From assembly GCA_001570385.1 (NCBI GenBank), contig BBYL01000006.1, forward strand, positions 62,001 through 126,000: a DNA stretch of 64,000 nt, given 5' to 3'. The stretch's first letter is position 1; every line of letters begins with the position of its first letter. Both the position numbers and the translations under genes were made by a program. This document shows positions 31,388 through 42,634 of this stretch, one piece after another. This DNA is from Microtetraspora glauca. GTDB lineage: Bacteria; Actinomycetota; Actinomycetes; Streptosporangiales; Streptosporangiaceae. The notes below the pieces were generated by a model. That model saw only the letters and a program-made list of their open reading frames with translations. It was not told the origin of the DNA and made no database searches.

Positions 31388-31688
31388 TCCCGCACGATAG
31401 CCCGCGCGACCGAACCGGCGCATCGGGGTGCGTCAAGGCGTTCTTGGATTGTTTCCTTCGCGCGATGTCTTGGGCGTTCTCGCGTGAGGTCCCGCGTGAT
31501 CTCGCGGCCGAGCGGGGCGGCGCCGTCCCGTCTCATCGTGCCCGTGGCGGCCTTTGGGGCCGTGCACAGCTTCCCCGGCTCCGCACGTTGTCTACTCGGC
31601 GCGCCACGGGCTCCGAGCGGACTACGGTAGCGACGACACGACCCGCCGTGCAAAGAAACGACGGGATCCGTTCCGATCCGCCGGCGGA

Positions 31689-32108
31689 TCAGCCGGCATC
31701 GCGCAGCATGCAGGTGAGCCTCGCGGTGCAGACCCGCCGCCCCTCGTCGTCGTTGATCTCGATGTCGTACGTCGCGAGGCTGCGGCCGCCGTGGACGCGG
31801 GTGGCGACCGCGGTGACGTGACCGGACGTGGCCGAGCGGTGGTGGGTGGCGTTGATCTCGATGCCGACGGCGACCCGTCCGGGACCCGCGTGCAGGGCGG
31901 CGCCCATCGATCCCACCGACTCGGCGAGAACGCACGACGCGCCTCCGTGAAGCAGGCCGTACGGCTGGGTGTTGCCCTCCACGGGCATGCGCCCGACGAC
32001 CTTCTCCGGGGTCGCCTCGAGGAGTTCGATGCCCATCCGATCCGGGAGGTGCCCGCGGCTGATCTGGTTGAGGAAGGACACGGACTCGTCGGGATTGGTC
32101 AGGGTCAA
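31689..32108 (-). CDS. PaaI-family hotdog-fold thioesterase
   Basis: About 139 residues with the hotdog thioesterase pattern. PYGLLHGGASCVLAESVGSMGA carries the HGG motif and the catalytic acidic residue, followed by VAVGIEINATHHRSATSGHV. It should hydrolyse an aromatic or acyl-CoA thioester in the cytoplasm. The TTG start at 32108 is chosen because AGGAGG lies about eight bases before it and the protein then opens MTLTNPDESVSFLNQ. Longer reading frames upstream would overlap polA, which diverges from here with 63 bases between. Confidence 0.87.
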   Translation of the reverse strand: MTLTNPDESVSFLNQISRGHLPDRMGIELLEATPEKVVGRMPVEGNTQPYGLLHGGASCVLAESVGSMGAALHAGPGRVAVGIEINATHHRSATSGHVTAVATRVHGGRSLATYDIEINDDEGRRVCTARLTCMLRDAG

Positions 32109-32159
32109 GGGGATGCCTCCTGTGCGCAAGAGCCTGCGGATTCTGTCGTAGATGGAGAC

Positions 32160-32165
32160 TAGGCT
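32160..32165 (+). promoter_or_regulatory. -10 element for a probably leaderless polA mRNA
   Basis: TAGGCT ends six bases before the GTG at 32172, the same hexamer and spacing as at pyk and coaE. No ribosome binding site is visible between them. Confidence 0.6.
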
Positions 32166-32171
32166 GCGGAT

Positions 32172-34850
32172 GTGCCGAACACCGAAGCGACCCCCGACCG
32201 TCCGTGCCTGCTGCTCCTGGACGGTCATTCCCTTGCTTACCGCGCCTTCTACGCCCTGAAGGACGCGAACCTCATGACGACGGACGGTCAGCACACGGAA
32301 GCGGTGTACGGCTTCACCTCGATGTTGACCAACATTCTCCGCGACGAGCGGCCGACCCATGTCGCCGTGTGCTTCGACCGGAGCGAGCCGACCTTCCGGC
32401 ACGAGGCGTTCGAGGCGTACAAGGCGAACAGGTCCGAGACGCCGGAGGACTTCCGCGGCCAGGTGCACCTCATCTTCGAGCTGCTCGACGCGCTGCGCGT
32501 CCCGCGCCTGTCACTCGCGGGCTACGAGGCCGACGACCTGATCGCGACGCTGGCCACGCAGGCATCGGGCGCCGGCATGAACGTCCTGATCGTCACCGGT
32601 GACCGCGACGCGCTGCAGCTCGTCGACGACCGGGTGACGGTGCTGATGACCCGGCGCGGGATCAGCGACATGACGCGGTTCACCCCCGACGCCGTCGCGG
32701 AGAAGTACGGCCTGACCCCGGCGCAGTACCCCGACTTCGCGGCGCTGCGCGGCGACCCGAGCGACAACCTGCCGAGTGTTCCCAGCGTGGGCGAGAAGAC
32801 CGCGACCAAGTGGATCTCGGAGTACGGCTCGCTCGACGAGCTGGTCCGGCGGGCCGACGAGGTCAAGGGCAAGGTCGGCGAGAAGCTGCGCGAGCACCTC
32901 GGCCAGGTGATCCACAACCGGATGCTGACCGAGCTGCGGCGCGACGTCCCCCTCGATGCCGTCCCTGGCGAGCTGCTGATGGGCCAGTGGGACCGCGAGG
33001 AGATCAACAAGCTGCTCGACACCCTCCAGATCCGCGGCGAGCTGCGTGACCGGCTCTTCAAGACCCTTGGCACCGCCGAGCCCGAGGTGAGCGAGGGCTT
33101 CGAGGTCGAGGTGACCGTGCTCGGCCCCGGAGAGGTGGGCGCGTGGCTGGCCGCGCTGCCCGAGGGCCGTGCCGGTCTGGAGTTCCGCGGCGCGTACGGC
33201 AGCGGCACCGGGCGGCTGGACGCCATCGCCATCTCCGGCGAGTCGGGCGCCGCCTACGTGGATCCCACCCAGCTCACGCCGGAGGACCAGGCGGCCCTCG
33301 GGGCGTGGCTGGCCGACGAGACGAAGCCGAAGGCCGTTCACGACGCGAAGGGGCCGCTGCTCGCCCTGTGGGACCTCGGCATGGACCTGCGCGGCCTGAC
33401 CTGTGACACGGCGCTGGCGGCCTACCTGGCGATGCCGGGGCAGAGCTCGTTCCCGCTGAACGACCTCGTGCTGCGCTATCTCCATCGCGAGCTGCGCAGC
33501 GAGACCGGTGCCAATGGTCAGACCAGCCTGTTCGAGGAGGACGACGCCGTCGCGGCCGAGCTCGCCCTGCGGGCCCACGCCGTACGGGACCTCGCGGACG
33601 AGCTGGAGAAGCGCCTGTCGAGCCGGGGCGGCACCCGGCTGGTCACCGAGGTCGAGCTGCCCCTGCTGCGGGTGCTCGCGACGATGGAGCGGGCCGGCAT
33701 CGCCGCCGACGGGCAGTACTTCGCGGCGCTTGAGGCCGAGTTCGGCGCGGCGGTGAAGCAGGCCGTCGAGGCGGCGCACGCGGCGGTGGGCGAGCAGTTC
33801 AACCTGGGCTCGCCCAAGCAGCTCCAGGAGATCCTCTTCGTCCGGCTGAACCTGCCCAAGACGAAGAAGACCAAGACGGGCTACACCACGGACGCGGACG
33901 CGCTGGCCTGGCTGGCCGGGCAGACCGAGCACGAGCTGCCGACGATCATGCTCAGGCACCGTGACCAGATGAAGCTGCGCACCACCGTCGAGGGCCTGAT
34001 CAAGGAGATCGGCGACGACGGGCGGATCCACACCACGTTCAACCAGATCAAGGCGGCGACCGGGCGGCTCAGCTCCGAGAAGCCCAACCTGCAGAACGTG
34101 CCGATCCGCACCGCCGAGGGCCGCCGGATCCGCAAGGGGTTCGTCGTGGGCGAGGGCTACGAGACGCTGCTCACCGCCGACTACAGCCAGATCGAGCTGC
34201 GGATCATGGCGCACCTGTCCGGTGACGAGTCGCTGATCGCGGCCTTCGAGTCAGGTCACGACTTCCACCAGGCGACGGCCGCGCGGGTCTTCGACCTTCC
34301 GCCCGAGCAGGTGGACGCCGATCTGCGGGCCCGGATCAAGGCGATGAACTACGGCCTGGCGTACGGCCTGTCCGACTTCGGGTTGTCCGGCCAGCTCGGC
34401 ATCCCGGTCCCGGAGGCGCGGGCGCTCAAGGACGAGTACTTCCAGGAGTTCGGCGGGGTCCGCGACTACCTGGAGGAGCTGGTCTCGCGGGCGCGCAAGG
34501 ACGGCTACACCGAGACCATCCTCGGCCGTCGCCGCTACCTGCCGGACCTCACCAGCGACAACCGGCAGCGCCGCGAGATGGCGGAGCGGATGGCGCTGAA
34601 CGCGCCGATCCAGGGCTCGGCCGCCGACGTGATCAAGGTCGCGATGCTCGACGTCCAGAAGGCGATCGAGGGCATGCGCTCCCGCATGCTGCTCCAGGTC
34701 CATGACGAACTCGTCTTCGAGGTCGCCCCGGGCGAGTTGGAGGAGCTCAAGAGCGCGGTCGTCGGGCAGATGTGCGCGGCGTTCGAGTTCCGCGTGCCGC
34801 TCGACGTGTCCGTGGGCGTCGGCCCGACCTGGGAGGACGCCGGCCACTGA
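32172..34850 (+). CDS. polA: DNA polymerase I
   Basis: An 892-residue repair and Okazaki-fragment polymerase. The N-terminal 5'-3' nuclease has LLLDGHSLAYRAFYAL, GYEADDLIATLA and GDPSDNLPSVP. The C-terminal polymerase has motif A DYSQIELRIMAHLSGD (about residue 669), motif B RIKAMNYGLAYGLS (about 720) and motif C QVHDELVFE (about 842). The middle domain lacks the DxE metal-binding motif of a proofreading exonuclease, as in other actinobacterial PolA, so it probably cannot proofread. The GTG start at 32172 fits the usual actinobacterial N-terminus. It is followed by a deacetylase and rpsA. Confidence 0.97.
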   Translation: MPNTEATPDRPCLLLLDGHSLAYRAFYALKDANLMTTDGQHTEAVYGFTSMLTNILRDERPTHVAVCFDRSEPTFRHEAFEAYKANRSETPEDFRGQVHLIFELLDALRVPRLSLAGYEADDLIATLATQASGAGMNVLIVTGDRDALQLVDDRVTVLMTRRGISDMTRFTPDAVAEKYGLTPAQYPDFAALRGDPSDNLPSVPSVGEKTATKWISEYGSLDELVRRADEVKGKVGEKLREHLGQVIHNRMLTELRRDVPLDAVPGELLMGQWDREEINKLLDTLQIRGELRDRLFKTLGTAEPEVSEGFEVEVTVLGPGEVGAWLAALPEGRAGLEFRGAYGSGTGRLDAIAISGESGAAYVDPTQLTPEDQAALGAWLADETKPKAVHDAKGPLLALWDLGMDLRGLTCDTALAAYLAMPGQSSFPLNDLVLRYLHRELRSETGANGQTSLFEEDDAVAAELALRAHAVRDLADELEKRLSSRGGTRLVTEVELPLLRVLATMERAGIAADGQYFAALEAEFGAAVKQAVEAAHAAVGEQFNLGSPKQLQEILFVRLNLPKTKKTKTGYTTDADALAWLAGQTEHELPTIMLRHRDQMKLRTTVEGLIKEIGDDGRIHTTFNQIKAATGRLSSEKPNLQNVPIRTAEGRRIRKGFVVGEGYETLLTADYSQIELRIMAHLSGDESLIAAFESGHDFHQATAARVFDLPPEQVDADLRARIKAMNYGLAYGLSDFGLSGQLGIPVPEARALKDEYFQEFGGVRDYLEELVSRARKDGYTETILGRRRYLPDLTSDNRQRREMAERMALNAPIQGSAADVIKVAMLDVQKAIEGMRSRMLLQVHDELVFEVAPGELEELKSAVVGQMCAAFEFRVPLDVSVGVGPTWEDAGH

Positions 34851-34939
34851 CGGGTGGCGGGATCCTCCGCCGGTATGCCGTGATTCATCAGTAAGTCGAG
34901 CACAGATGACCTTCTGCAAATTTCGGGCAGTAAGGTCAA

Positions 34940-36016
34940 ATGACTGTGCGAAGAATTGCTCGGGCGACGTTGGTCGCCAATGCGGCGGTGATCGCGGTGG
35001 GTCTGGTGGCGTTGACGCTGCTGCCCTCCGCGGGCGATGACGAGTCCGGAGACGGGAGGGTTCCGGCCAGAGCGGCGCCGGTGGTGCCGAGCCACACGCC
35101 GCCGCCGGTCACCGCGACGGTGGAGTCGGCCCGCGCGGTCGGGGCCAACGAACTCGGCCTGGTGCCGGTGATCATGTACCACCGGCTGCTGAAGAAGCGC
35201 ATCGCCTCGATCGACCGGACGCCCTCCCAGCTCCGGTCCGAGCTGGAGAAGCTGGCCAAGGCCGGGTACGTGCCGATCACGGCGGCCGAGTTCGTGACCG
35301 GGAAGATCGACATCCCCGCGGGCGCGCATCCGGTCGTGCTCACCTTCGACGACGGCCACCCCTCGCACTTCGCGTTCGACGCGAACGGGATGCCCGAGAA
35401 GGACACCGCGGTGGGGATCATCTACGAGGTCGCGGCGAAATATCCCGATTTCCGGCCGGCCGCGACCTTCTGGGTGAACCGGGCCCCGTTCGGCCTGCCC
35501 GACCGGGCGCGGCAGGAGGCGGCGGTGAAGTGGCTGGTCGATCACGGGTTCGAGGTGGCCAACCACACCTACTCGCACCCCGACCTGCGCCGGCTGTCCA
35601 AGGAGGGCGTCGGTGAGCAGATCGTCCGGCAGGAACGGCTGCTGAAGAAGCTCGGCGCCCCGCCGTCCCTCACCCTCGCTCTGCCGTACGGCTCCCGCCC
35701 GAGGAAGCCGAAGATAGCGCGAGAGGGCAAGTGGGACGGCACCCCGTACCGGTTCGAGGGGGTCTTCCTCGCCGGGGCGGAGCCCTCGGTGCCGCCGTTC
35801 GCGAAAAGCTTTGACCGTTCCGCGATCTGGCGCATCCAGTCCAACGGAAAGAAGGGGGAGTGCCGCCGCTGGTGTTCGGCCTACTGGCTGGGTTGGCTGG
35901 ACAAGCATCCGGGGGAGCGGTACACGTCCGATGGGGATCCTGAGCACATCTCAATACCGAAGAGGCTTCGAGGTAATATCATTTCAAAGGCGGCGAAAAG
36001 GGTCATCGCTTACTAG
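34940..36016 (+). CDS. Secreted polysaccharide deacetylase (NodB-fold) family protein
   Basis: A 358-residue protein with an N-terminal membrane or signal helix (about residues 9-30), a disordered Pro/Thr linker, then a carbohydrate esterase 4 (NodB) domain. Motif 1 is LTFDDGH, with both Asp residues, and motif 2 is VANHTYSHPDL, with the two metal-binding His. It should remove acetyl groups from an extracellular polymer such as peptidoglycan or an exopolysaccharide. ATG at 34940 follows AAGGT closely. The gene is unrelated to its neighbours polA and rpsA. The exact polymer is unknown. Confidence 0.87.
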   Translation: MTVRRIARATLVANAAVIAVGLVALTLLPSAGDDESGDGRVPARAAPVVPSHTPPPVTATVESARAVGANELGLVPVIMYHRLLKKRIASIDRTPSQLRSELEKLAKAGYVPITAAEFVTGKIDIPAGAHPVVLTFDDGHPSHFAFDANGMPEKDTAVGIIYEVAAKYPDFRPAATFWVNRAPFGLPDRARQEAAVKWLVDHGFEVANHTYSHPDLRRLSKEGVGEQIVRQERLLKKLGAPPSLTLALPYGSRPRKPKIAREGKWDGTPYRFEGVFLAGAEPSVPPFAKSFDRSAIWRIQSNGKKGECRRWCSAYWLGWLDKHPGERYTSDGDPEHISIPKRLRGNIISKAAKRVIAY

Positions 36017-36029
36017 CATCGCGGCCGGA

Positions 36030-36058
36030 TTGACCTGGGACGCGTCGTCTCATATGCT
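36030..36058 (+). promoter_or_regulatory. Housekeeping-type promoter upstream of rpsA
   Basis: TTGACC (36030-36035) and TATGCT (36053-36058) are separated by 17 bases, close to the primary sigma-factor consensus. Transcription would begin near 36065 and give a leader of about 130 bases before rpsA. This is the best -35/-10 pair seen in the window. Confidence 0.65.
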
Positions 36059-36196
36059 GATCGCTGCGCCGTGGGCTCGCGTGCGCCTCGGACGGAGCGG
36101 GCTCGCGCTCGATCACCATCACCGTGGTTGAACGGAAAACAAGCCCATCGCGCCTCGGTCACAACGACATCTGTCCGGTTCGGAGCAATTCCACAC

Positions 36197-37666
36197 ATGA
36201 CGAGCAGCACTGAGGCCACCTCGAGCACCCCGCAGGTAGCGGTCAACGACATCGGTTCCGAGGAGGCCTTCCTCGCCGCGATCGACGAGACCATCAAGTA
36301 CTTCAACGACGGCGACATCGTTGAGGGCACCGTTGTCAAGGTCGATCGAGACGAGGTCTTGCTCGACATCGGTTACAAGACCGAGGGTGTCATCCCTTCG
36401 CGTGAGCTCTCGATCAAGCACGATGTCGATCCCGCCGACGTCGTCGAAGTCGGCGAGCACGTCGAGGCCCTGGTCCTCCAGAAGGAGGACAAGGAAGGCC
36501 GCCTCATCCTGTCCAAGAAGCGCGCTCAGTACGAGCGGGCCTGGGGCACGATCGAGAAGATCAAGGACGAGGACGGCATCGTCACCGGCACGGTCATCGA
36601 GGTCGTCAAGGGTGGTCTCATCCTCGACATCGGCCTCCGCGGCTTCCTGCCGGCCTCCCTGGTCGAGATGCGCCGCGTCCGCGACCTGCAGCCGTACGTC
36701 GGCCGCGAGCTCGAGGCGAAGATCATAGAGCTGGACAAGAACCGCAACAACGTGGTCCTGTCCCGCCGTGCCTGGCTGGAGCAGACCCAGTCCGAGGTTC
36801 GCCAGACGTTCCTCAACACCCTGCAGAAGGGTCAGGTCCGCAAGGGCGTCGTGTCCTCGATCGTCAACTTCGGTGCGTTCGTGGACCTCGGCGGCGTCGA
36901 CGGACTGGTGCACGTCTCCGAGCTCTCCTGGAAGCACATCGACCACCCGTCCGAGGTCGTCGAGGTCGGCCAGGAGGTCACGGTCGAGGTTCTCGACGTC
37001 GACATGGAGCGCGAGCGCGTCTCCCTCTCGCTCAAGGCGACGCAGGAAGACCCGTGGCAGCAGTTCGCCCGCACCCACCAGATCGGCCAGGTCGTCCCGG
37101 GCCGCGTCACCAAGCTGGTGCCGTTCGGTGCGTTCGTCCGCGTCGAGGAGGGCATCGAGGGCCTGGTCCACATCTCCGAGCTGGCCGAGCGCCACGTGGA
37201 GATCCCGGAGCAGGTCGTGCAGGTGGGCGACGAGATCTTCGTCAAGATCATCGACATCGACCTGGACCGCCGCCGCATCTCCCTCTCGCTGAAGCAGGCG
37301 AACGAGGGCGCGATGGGCGCCGACGTCGAGTTCGACCCCACGCTGTACGGCATGGCGGCGACCTACGACGACCAGGGCAACTACATCTACCCCGAGGGCT
37401 TCGACGCCGAGACCGGCGAGTGGCTCGAGGGCTTCGACAAGCAGCGCGAGGAGTGGGAGCGGCAGTACGCCGAGGCCCAGGCTCGCTTCGAGGCCCACAA
37501 GTCGCAGGTCGAGAAGGCTCGCCAGGAGGAGGCGGAGGCCAGCGAGGCCGCTCCGTCGTCCTACTCCGGCGAGACCGCCACCCCGTCCCAGACCGGTGGC
37601 GGCGCGCTCGCCTCCGACGAGGCGCTCGCCGCCCTGCGCGAGAAGCTGGCCGGCGGCCAGAGCTGA
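36197..37666 (+). CDS. rpsA: 30S ribosomal protein S1
   Basis: 489 residues with four S1 RNA-binding domains, the usual actinobacterial number (Proteobacteria have six). Domain starts are visible at DGDIVEGTVVKVDRDEVLLDIG, EDGIVTGTVIEVVKGGLILDIG, KGQVRKGVVSSIVNFGAFVDLG and IGQVVPGRVTKLVPFGAFVRVE. A negatively charged, disordered tail follows. S1 helps mRNAs with weak ribosome sites bind the 30S subunit. ATG at 36197 gives the common N-terminus MTSSTEATSSTPQVAVND; its ribosome site is weak. A strong terminator follows. Confidence 0.97.
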   Translation: MTSSTEATSSTPQVAVNDIGSEEAFLAAIDETIKYFNDGDIVEGTVVKVDRDEVLLDIGYKTEGVIPSRELSIKHDVDPADVVEVGEHVEALVLQKEDKEGRLILSKKRAQYERAWGTIEKIKDEDGIVTGTVIEVVKGGLILDIGLRGFLPASLVEMRRVRDLQPYVGRELEAKIIELDKNRNNVVLSRRAWLEQTQSEVRQTFLNTLQKGQVRKGVVSSIVNFGAFVDLGGVDGLVHVSELSWKHIDHPSEVVEVGQEVTVEVLDVDMERERVSLSLKATQEDPWQQFARTHQIGQVVPGRVTKLVPFGAFVRVEEGIEGLVHISELAERHVEIPEQVVQVGDEIFVKIIDIDLDRRRISLSLKQANEGAMGADVEFDPTLYGMAATYDDQGNYIYPEGFDAETGEWLEGFDKQREEWERQYAEAQARFEAHKSQVEKARQEEAEASEAAPSSYSGETATPSQTGGGALASDEALAALREKLAGGQS

Positions 37667-37692
37667 CCGCTCGGGATGTGAAGTAAGCACGG

Positions 37693-37718
37693 GAAGGCCC
37701 CGCTTCGGCGGGGCCTTC
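37693..37718 (+). terminator. Rho-independent terminator after rpsA
   Basis: A perfect 11-bp stem (GAAGGCCCCGC, 37693-37703, with 37708-37718) has a TTCG tetraloop and is followed by TCGCGTTTTCC. It starts 26 bases after the rpsA stop and is the clearest intrinsic terminator in the window. Confidence 0.93.
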
Positions 37719-37788
37719 TCGCGTTTTCCTCCTTCTCTCGCGTTTCCCGCCGTCTTCTCCGTGATCTTCTTCACCGCCCCGCTGCCGA

Positions 37789-37794
37789 TAGGGT
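37789..37794 (+). promoter_or_regulatory. -10 element for a probably leaderless GNAT mRNA
   Basis: TAGGGT ends six bases before the GTG at 37801, with no ribosome binding site in between. Confidence 0.55.
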
Positions 37795-37800
37795 GGCGGC

Positions 37801-38337
37801 GTGGCGGACATCGAGAGGGCGTCGCCCGCCGACGCCGGGGAGATCCTCACCCTGCAACGCGCGGCGTACGTGACCGAGGCCCAGATGTACGGCGATCCCT
37901 TCATCGCCCCCCTCGTCGAGTCGTTCGAACAGCTCCGCAAGGTGATTGAGACCGGCGTGGTGCTCAAGGCCGTCGAGGGCACGCGCATCGTCGGCTCCGT
38001 GCGCGGACGGCTGCCTGACGGAGCTCAGGACGGCGGTGCGGGGCGTGGACCCACGAGAAGGCCGGAGCACGAGGCGGGCGGGCGGCCCGGCCGTGCGTGC
38101 CTCGTGGGCCGCCTCGTGGTCGCTCCGGACCGGCAGGGCACGGGCATCGGCACCGCCCTGCTCGAGGCTCTCCACGCGGCGGTGCCCGAGGCCACCGCTT
38201 TCGACCTCTTCACCGGGCACCTGTCGGAGGGCAACCTGCGGCTCTACCGCCGCCTGGGGTACCGGGAGACCCGCAGGGAGCGCGTCCAGGATCACCTCAC
38301 CCTGATCCACTTGCGGCGCGAGGCGATCTCCCGATAA
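37801..38337 (+). CDS. GNAT-family N-acetyltransferase
   Basis: 178 residues with the GNAT fold. The acetyl-CoA binding motif A is LVVAPDRQGTGIGTALLEAL, and the C-terminal NLRLYRRLGYRETRRER is typical. Between two early strands a Gly/Arg/Glu-rich insertion of about 25 residues (PDGAQDGGAGRGPTRRPEHE) interrupts the fold and is probably a flexible loop. It should acetylate an amine on a small molecule or protein. The substrate is unknown. It stands between rpsA and coaE, an intervening gene in an otherwise conserved order. Confidence 0.88.
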   Translation: MADIERASPADAGEILTLQRAAYVTEAQMYGDPFIAPLVESFEQLRKVIETGVVLKAVEGTRIVGSVRGRLPDGAQDGGAGRGPTRRPEHEAGGRPGRACLVGRLVVAPDRQGTGIGTALLEALHAAVPEATAFDLFTGHLSEGNLRLYRRLGYRETRRERVQDHLTLIHLRREAISR

Positions 38338-38391
38338 ATCGCCATTCTTTGCCCAATATGGGCCCGCCTACCGGGGGCGGAAGGCTCCCGA

Positions 38392-38397
38392 TAGGCT
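38392..38397 (+). promoter_or_regulatory. -10 element for a probably leaderless coaE mRNA
   Basis: TAGGCT ends six bases before the GTG at 38404; hexamer and spacing are identical to pyk and polA. The sequence between has no Shine-Dalgarno motif. Confidence 0.6.
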
Positions 38398-38403
38398 GCG
38401 GGC

Positions 38404-39000
38404 GTGGTGAAGGTGGGCCTCACGGGCGGCATCGGGTCGGGTAAGAGCGAGGTCTCCAGGCGCCTCGCGGAGTACGGGGCGGTCGTCATCGACGCCGACA
38501 AGATCGCGCGTGAGGTGGTGGAGCCCGGGACCGAGGGGCTCAAGGAGATCGTCGAGGCGTTCGGCGAGACCGTGCTCCGCCCGGACGGCGGTCTCGACCG
38601 CGAGAGGCTCGGTTCCATCGTCTTCGCGGACGCGGGGAAGCTGGCCGTGCTCAACGGGATCGTCCACCCCAGGGTCGGCGAACGGGTGAGCGAGCTCCAG
38701 GAGGCCGCGTCCGAGGACGCGATCGTGGTGTACGACGTCCCGCTGCTCGCGGAGAACAACCTCGCGTCGATGTACGACGTCGTCGTCGTCGTGGACGCGT
38801 CCGACGAGATCCGCCTGGACCGCCTCACGCGATGTCGCGGCATGTCCGAGCGGGACGCGCGGGCGCGCATCGCCGCGCAGGCCGCCAGGGACGACCGGCT
38901 GAAGATCGCCGATGTGGTGATCGGCAACGAGGGCCCTCTTGAGGATCTCGACGCCCGGGTGGCCGAGCTCTGGGAGGACCTGCGGGCCAGGGCCGTGTAG
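38404..39000 (+). CDS. coaE: Dephospho-CoA kinase
   Basis: 198 residues, the short form of CoaE without the C-terminal GrpB-like domain found in mycobacteria. The P-loop is [11 protein letters not shown] (from residue 5), followed by [12 protein letters not shown] and the lid-region motif [20 protein letters not shown]. It phosphorylates the ribose of dephospho-CoA, the final step of coenzyme A synthesis. GTG at 38404 gives the family N-terminus. It is placed between rpsA and uvrB as in many actinobacteria. Confidence 0.96.
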   Translation: MVKVGLTGGIGSGKSEVSRRLAEYGAVVIDADKIAREVVEPGTEGLKEIVEAFGETVLRPDGGLDRERLGSIVFADAGKLAVLNGIVHPRVGERVSELQEAASEDAIVVYDVPLLAENNLASMYDVVVVVDASDEIRLDRLTRCRGMSERDARARIAAQAARDDRLKIADVVIGNEGPLEDLDARVAELWEDLRARAV

Positions 39001-39115
39001 CCCTCCCAAGGCGGCGTAGCCCCTGCCGGGGCCGTGTGAGGGCCGTTTGAGGGCCGCCCGCGCGGTGGCGGAGGGGAAGGTCCGGCTCGGGTACGGAAAT
39101 GTCGGTGGCCCGGCG

Positions 39116-39121
39116 TAGGTT
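39116..39121 (+). promoter_or_regulatory. -10-like element for uvrB
   Basis: TAGGTT ends eight bases before the GTG at 39130. This spacing allows a leaderless message or a leader of one or two bases. Confidence 0.45.
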
Positions 39122-39129
39122 ATGCAGAC

Positions 39130-41241
<2,112 letters not shown>

Positions 41242-41283
41242 CCGATCCGATACGGTACGTCCGCAGGTGATCTACAGGACGGG

Positions 41284-41883
41284 GTGACGGACATGCGGCC
41301 GGCGGTGGGTGATCGGCTCCGGCGTTGCTCGGCGTGCGACTGCTGGGAGTACGGCGGGGCTCCGGACTGCGCGCGGTGCCGGGTGCTGGTCGACGAGATC
41401 GTGGACGACGGCTGGCGGGAGTTCGTCTCCCGGGAGTTCGGCATGATCACGCTGAAGGAGGAGCCCGGCATCGCCGCGATGGTCGTGGACGAGCCCGACC
41501 GGCATGACTGGCGGGTGGTGGACGCCGCCATGGACCGGCTGGTCTGCGCCGACTGCGGGAGCAGCCTGGGCGGGGGGCCGGTCGGCTGCCCCACCTGTGA
41601 CCGGTCTCACGGCTTCCGCTATTCGGCCGTCGAGACCGACCGCCCCGGCGTCCACTGGGGCAACGAGCACGCCATCCGGGTCAGCGTCTCGATCGTCCGC
41701 AACCCGCACCGCACTTCGGCTGCCGATCTGCTGGGCCGCCGGGCGGCGCTGGCGCCCGCGCTGGCCGGTCACCACTTCACGACGGAGGCCGCCCAGCGGA
41801 TGGGCGCGCTGATCAAGAAGGGCGCGACGTACGCGGAGCTGGCCCGTCTCTTCGACTTCCTGGCGGACACGGCCGACCTCTGA
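41284..41883 (+). CDS. Conserved hypothetical protein with two CxxC pairs
   Basis: A roughly 199-residue protein I cannot name. The N-terminal third has CSACDCW and CARC, and the middle has CADC and CPTC, giving two likely four-cysteine metal knuckles. The C-terminal half is helical with no recognised motif. GTG 41284 or ATG 41293 can start it; CAGGACGGG precedes the GTG. A TACGGT hexamer at 41251-41256 may be its -10 box. It follows uvrB on the same strand after 42 bases, so a nucleic-acid role is possible but not shown. Confidence 0.7.
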   Translation: MTDMRPAVGDRLRRCSACDCWEYGGAPDCARCRVLVDEIVDDGWREFVSREFGMITLKEEPGIAAMVVDEPDRHDWRVVDAAMDRLVCADCGSSLGGGPVGCPTCDRSHGFRYSAVETDRPGVHWGNEHAIRVSVSIVRNPHRTSAADLLGRRAALAPALAGHHFTTEAAQRMGALIKKGATYAELARLFDFLADTADL

Positions 41884-41899
41884 GCGGGTCCGAGCGCCC

Positions 41900-42505
41900 T
41901 CAGGTCGGCTCCGCCGTACGGGCGGCCCTGCGCGAGGCGCGATACCGGCGGACGCGGCGGGTGAGGCGCCAGCCGACGAAGGCCAGCACCGCGACCGCCA
42001 CGACGACCAGCACCGGCAGGAAGATCGCGATGAGGCTCATGCCGAGCGCGCCCGCGTCCTCCACCGTGCTGACGACAGGGGCGCCCACTCCGGCGGTGGT
42101 GACGTTCACGACCGGGCGGGCGCTCGCCTTCACGGCGTGCACCGCGAGGGCGACGGCGATGCCGAGGATCCAGCCGACGGCGGGATGCTCGGCCATCCAG
42201 GCCGAGTTGTCCAGCTCCGCCGCGGCGGTGGTGGCGCTGAAGACCACGCCGCCGGACGCGGGACGCACGGCGGTCTGGATGATGTCGTTGACGTGATCGA
42301 CGACCGGCACCTTGTCGAGCACGATCTCCGCGACCAGCAGCACGCCGATGATGAGCAGCACCCAGCCGTTCGAGAGCCACTCGTAGCCCTGCGGGAGCCG
42401 TACGGCGTCGGTGAAGTGGGCGACCAGCCCGACGACCATCAGCGGGATGTAGGCGTTGAGCCCCGCGGCGGTGGACAGGCCGAGCCCGGTGAGTGCGGCG
42501 AACAT
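41900..42505 (-). CDS. DUF4126-family membrane protein
   Basis: About 201 residues with five or so hydrophobic segments. The start FAALTGLGLSTAAGLNAYIPLMVVGL and the segment DKVPVVDHVNDIIQTAVRPASGG are typical of DUF4126 proteins, whose function is unknown. ATG at 42505 is preferred over GTG 42508 because GGAGGGG then stands four bases before it. It converges with the Cys-rich gene, and its upstream region touches the probable broken end of the next membrane protein. Confidence 0.82.
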   Translation of the reverse strand: MFAALTGLGLSTAAGLNAYIPLMVVGLVAHFTDAVRLPQGYEWLSNGWVLLIIGVLLVAEIVLDKVPVVDHVNDIIQTAVRPASGGVVFSATTAAAELDNSAWMAEHPAVGWILGIAVALAVHAVKASARPVVNVTTAGVGAPVVSTVEDAGALGMSLIAIFLPVLVVVAVAVLAFVGWRLTRRVRRYRASRRAARTAEPT

Positions 42506-42634
42506 CACCCCTCCAACGAACGCGCCCGCGTGTCAGTGCCTGAGGGAGCGCGTGATCCCCGCAGGAGGCCATCAAAGCAGCGATCCCGGCGGTCCGCACC
42601 CGCCGGGTTCGCCGAAACGGCCGCCTCACGTCCC

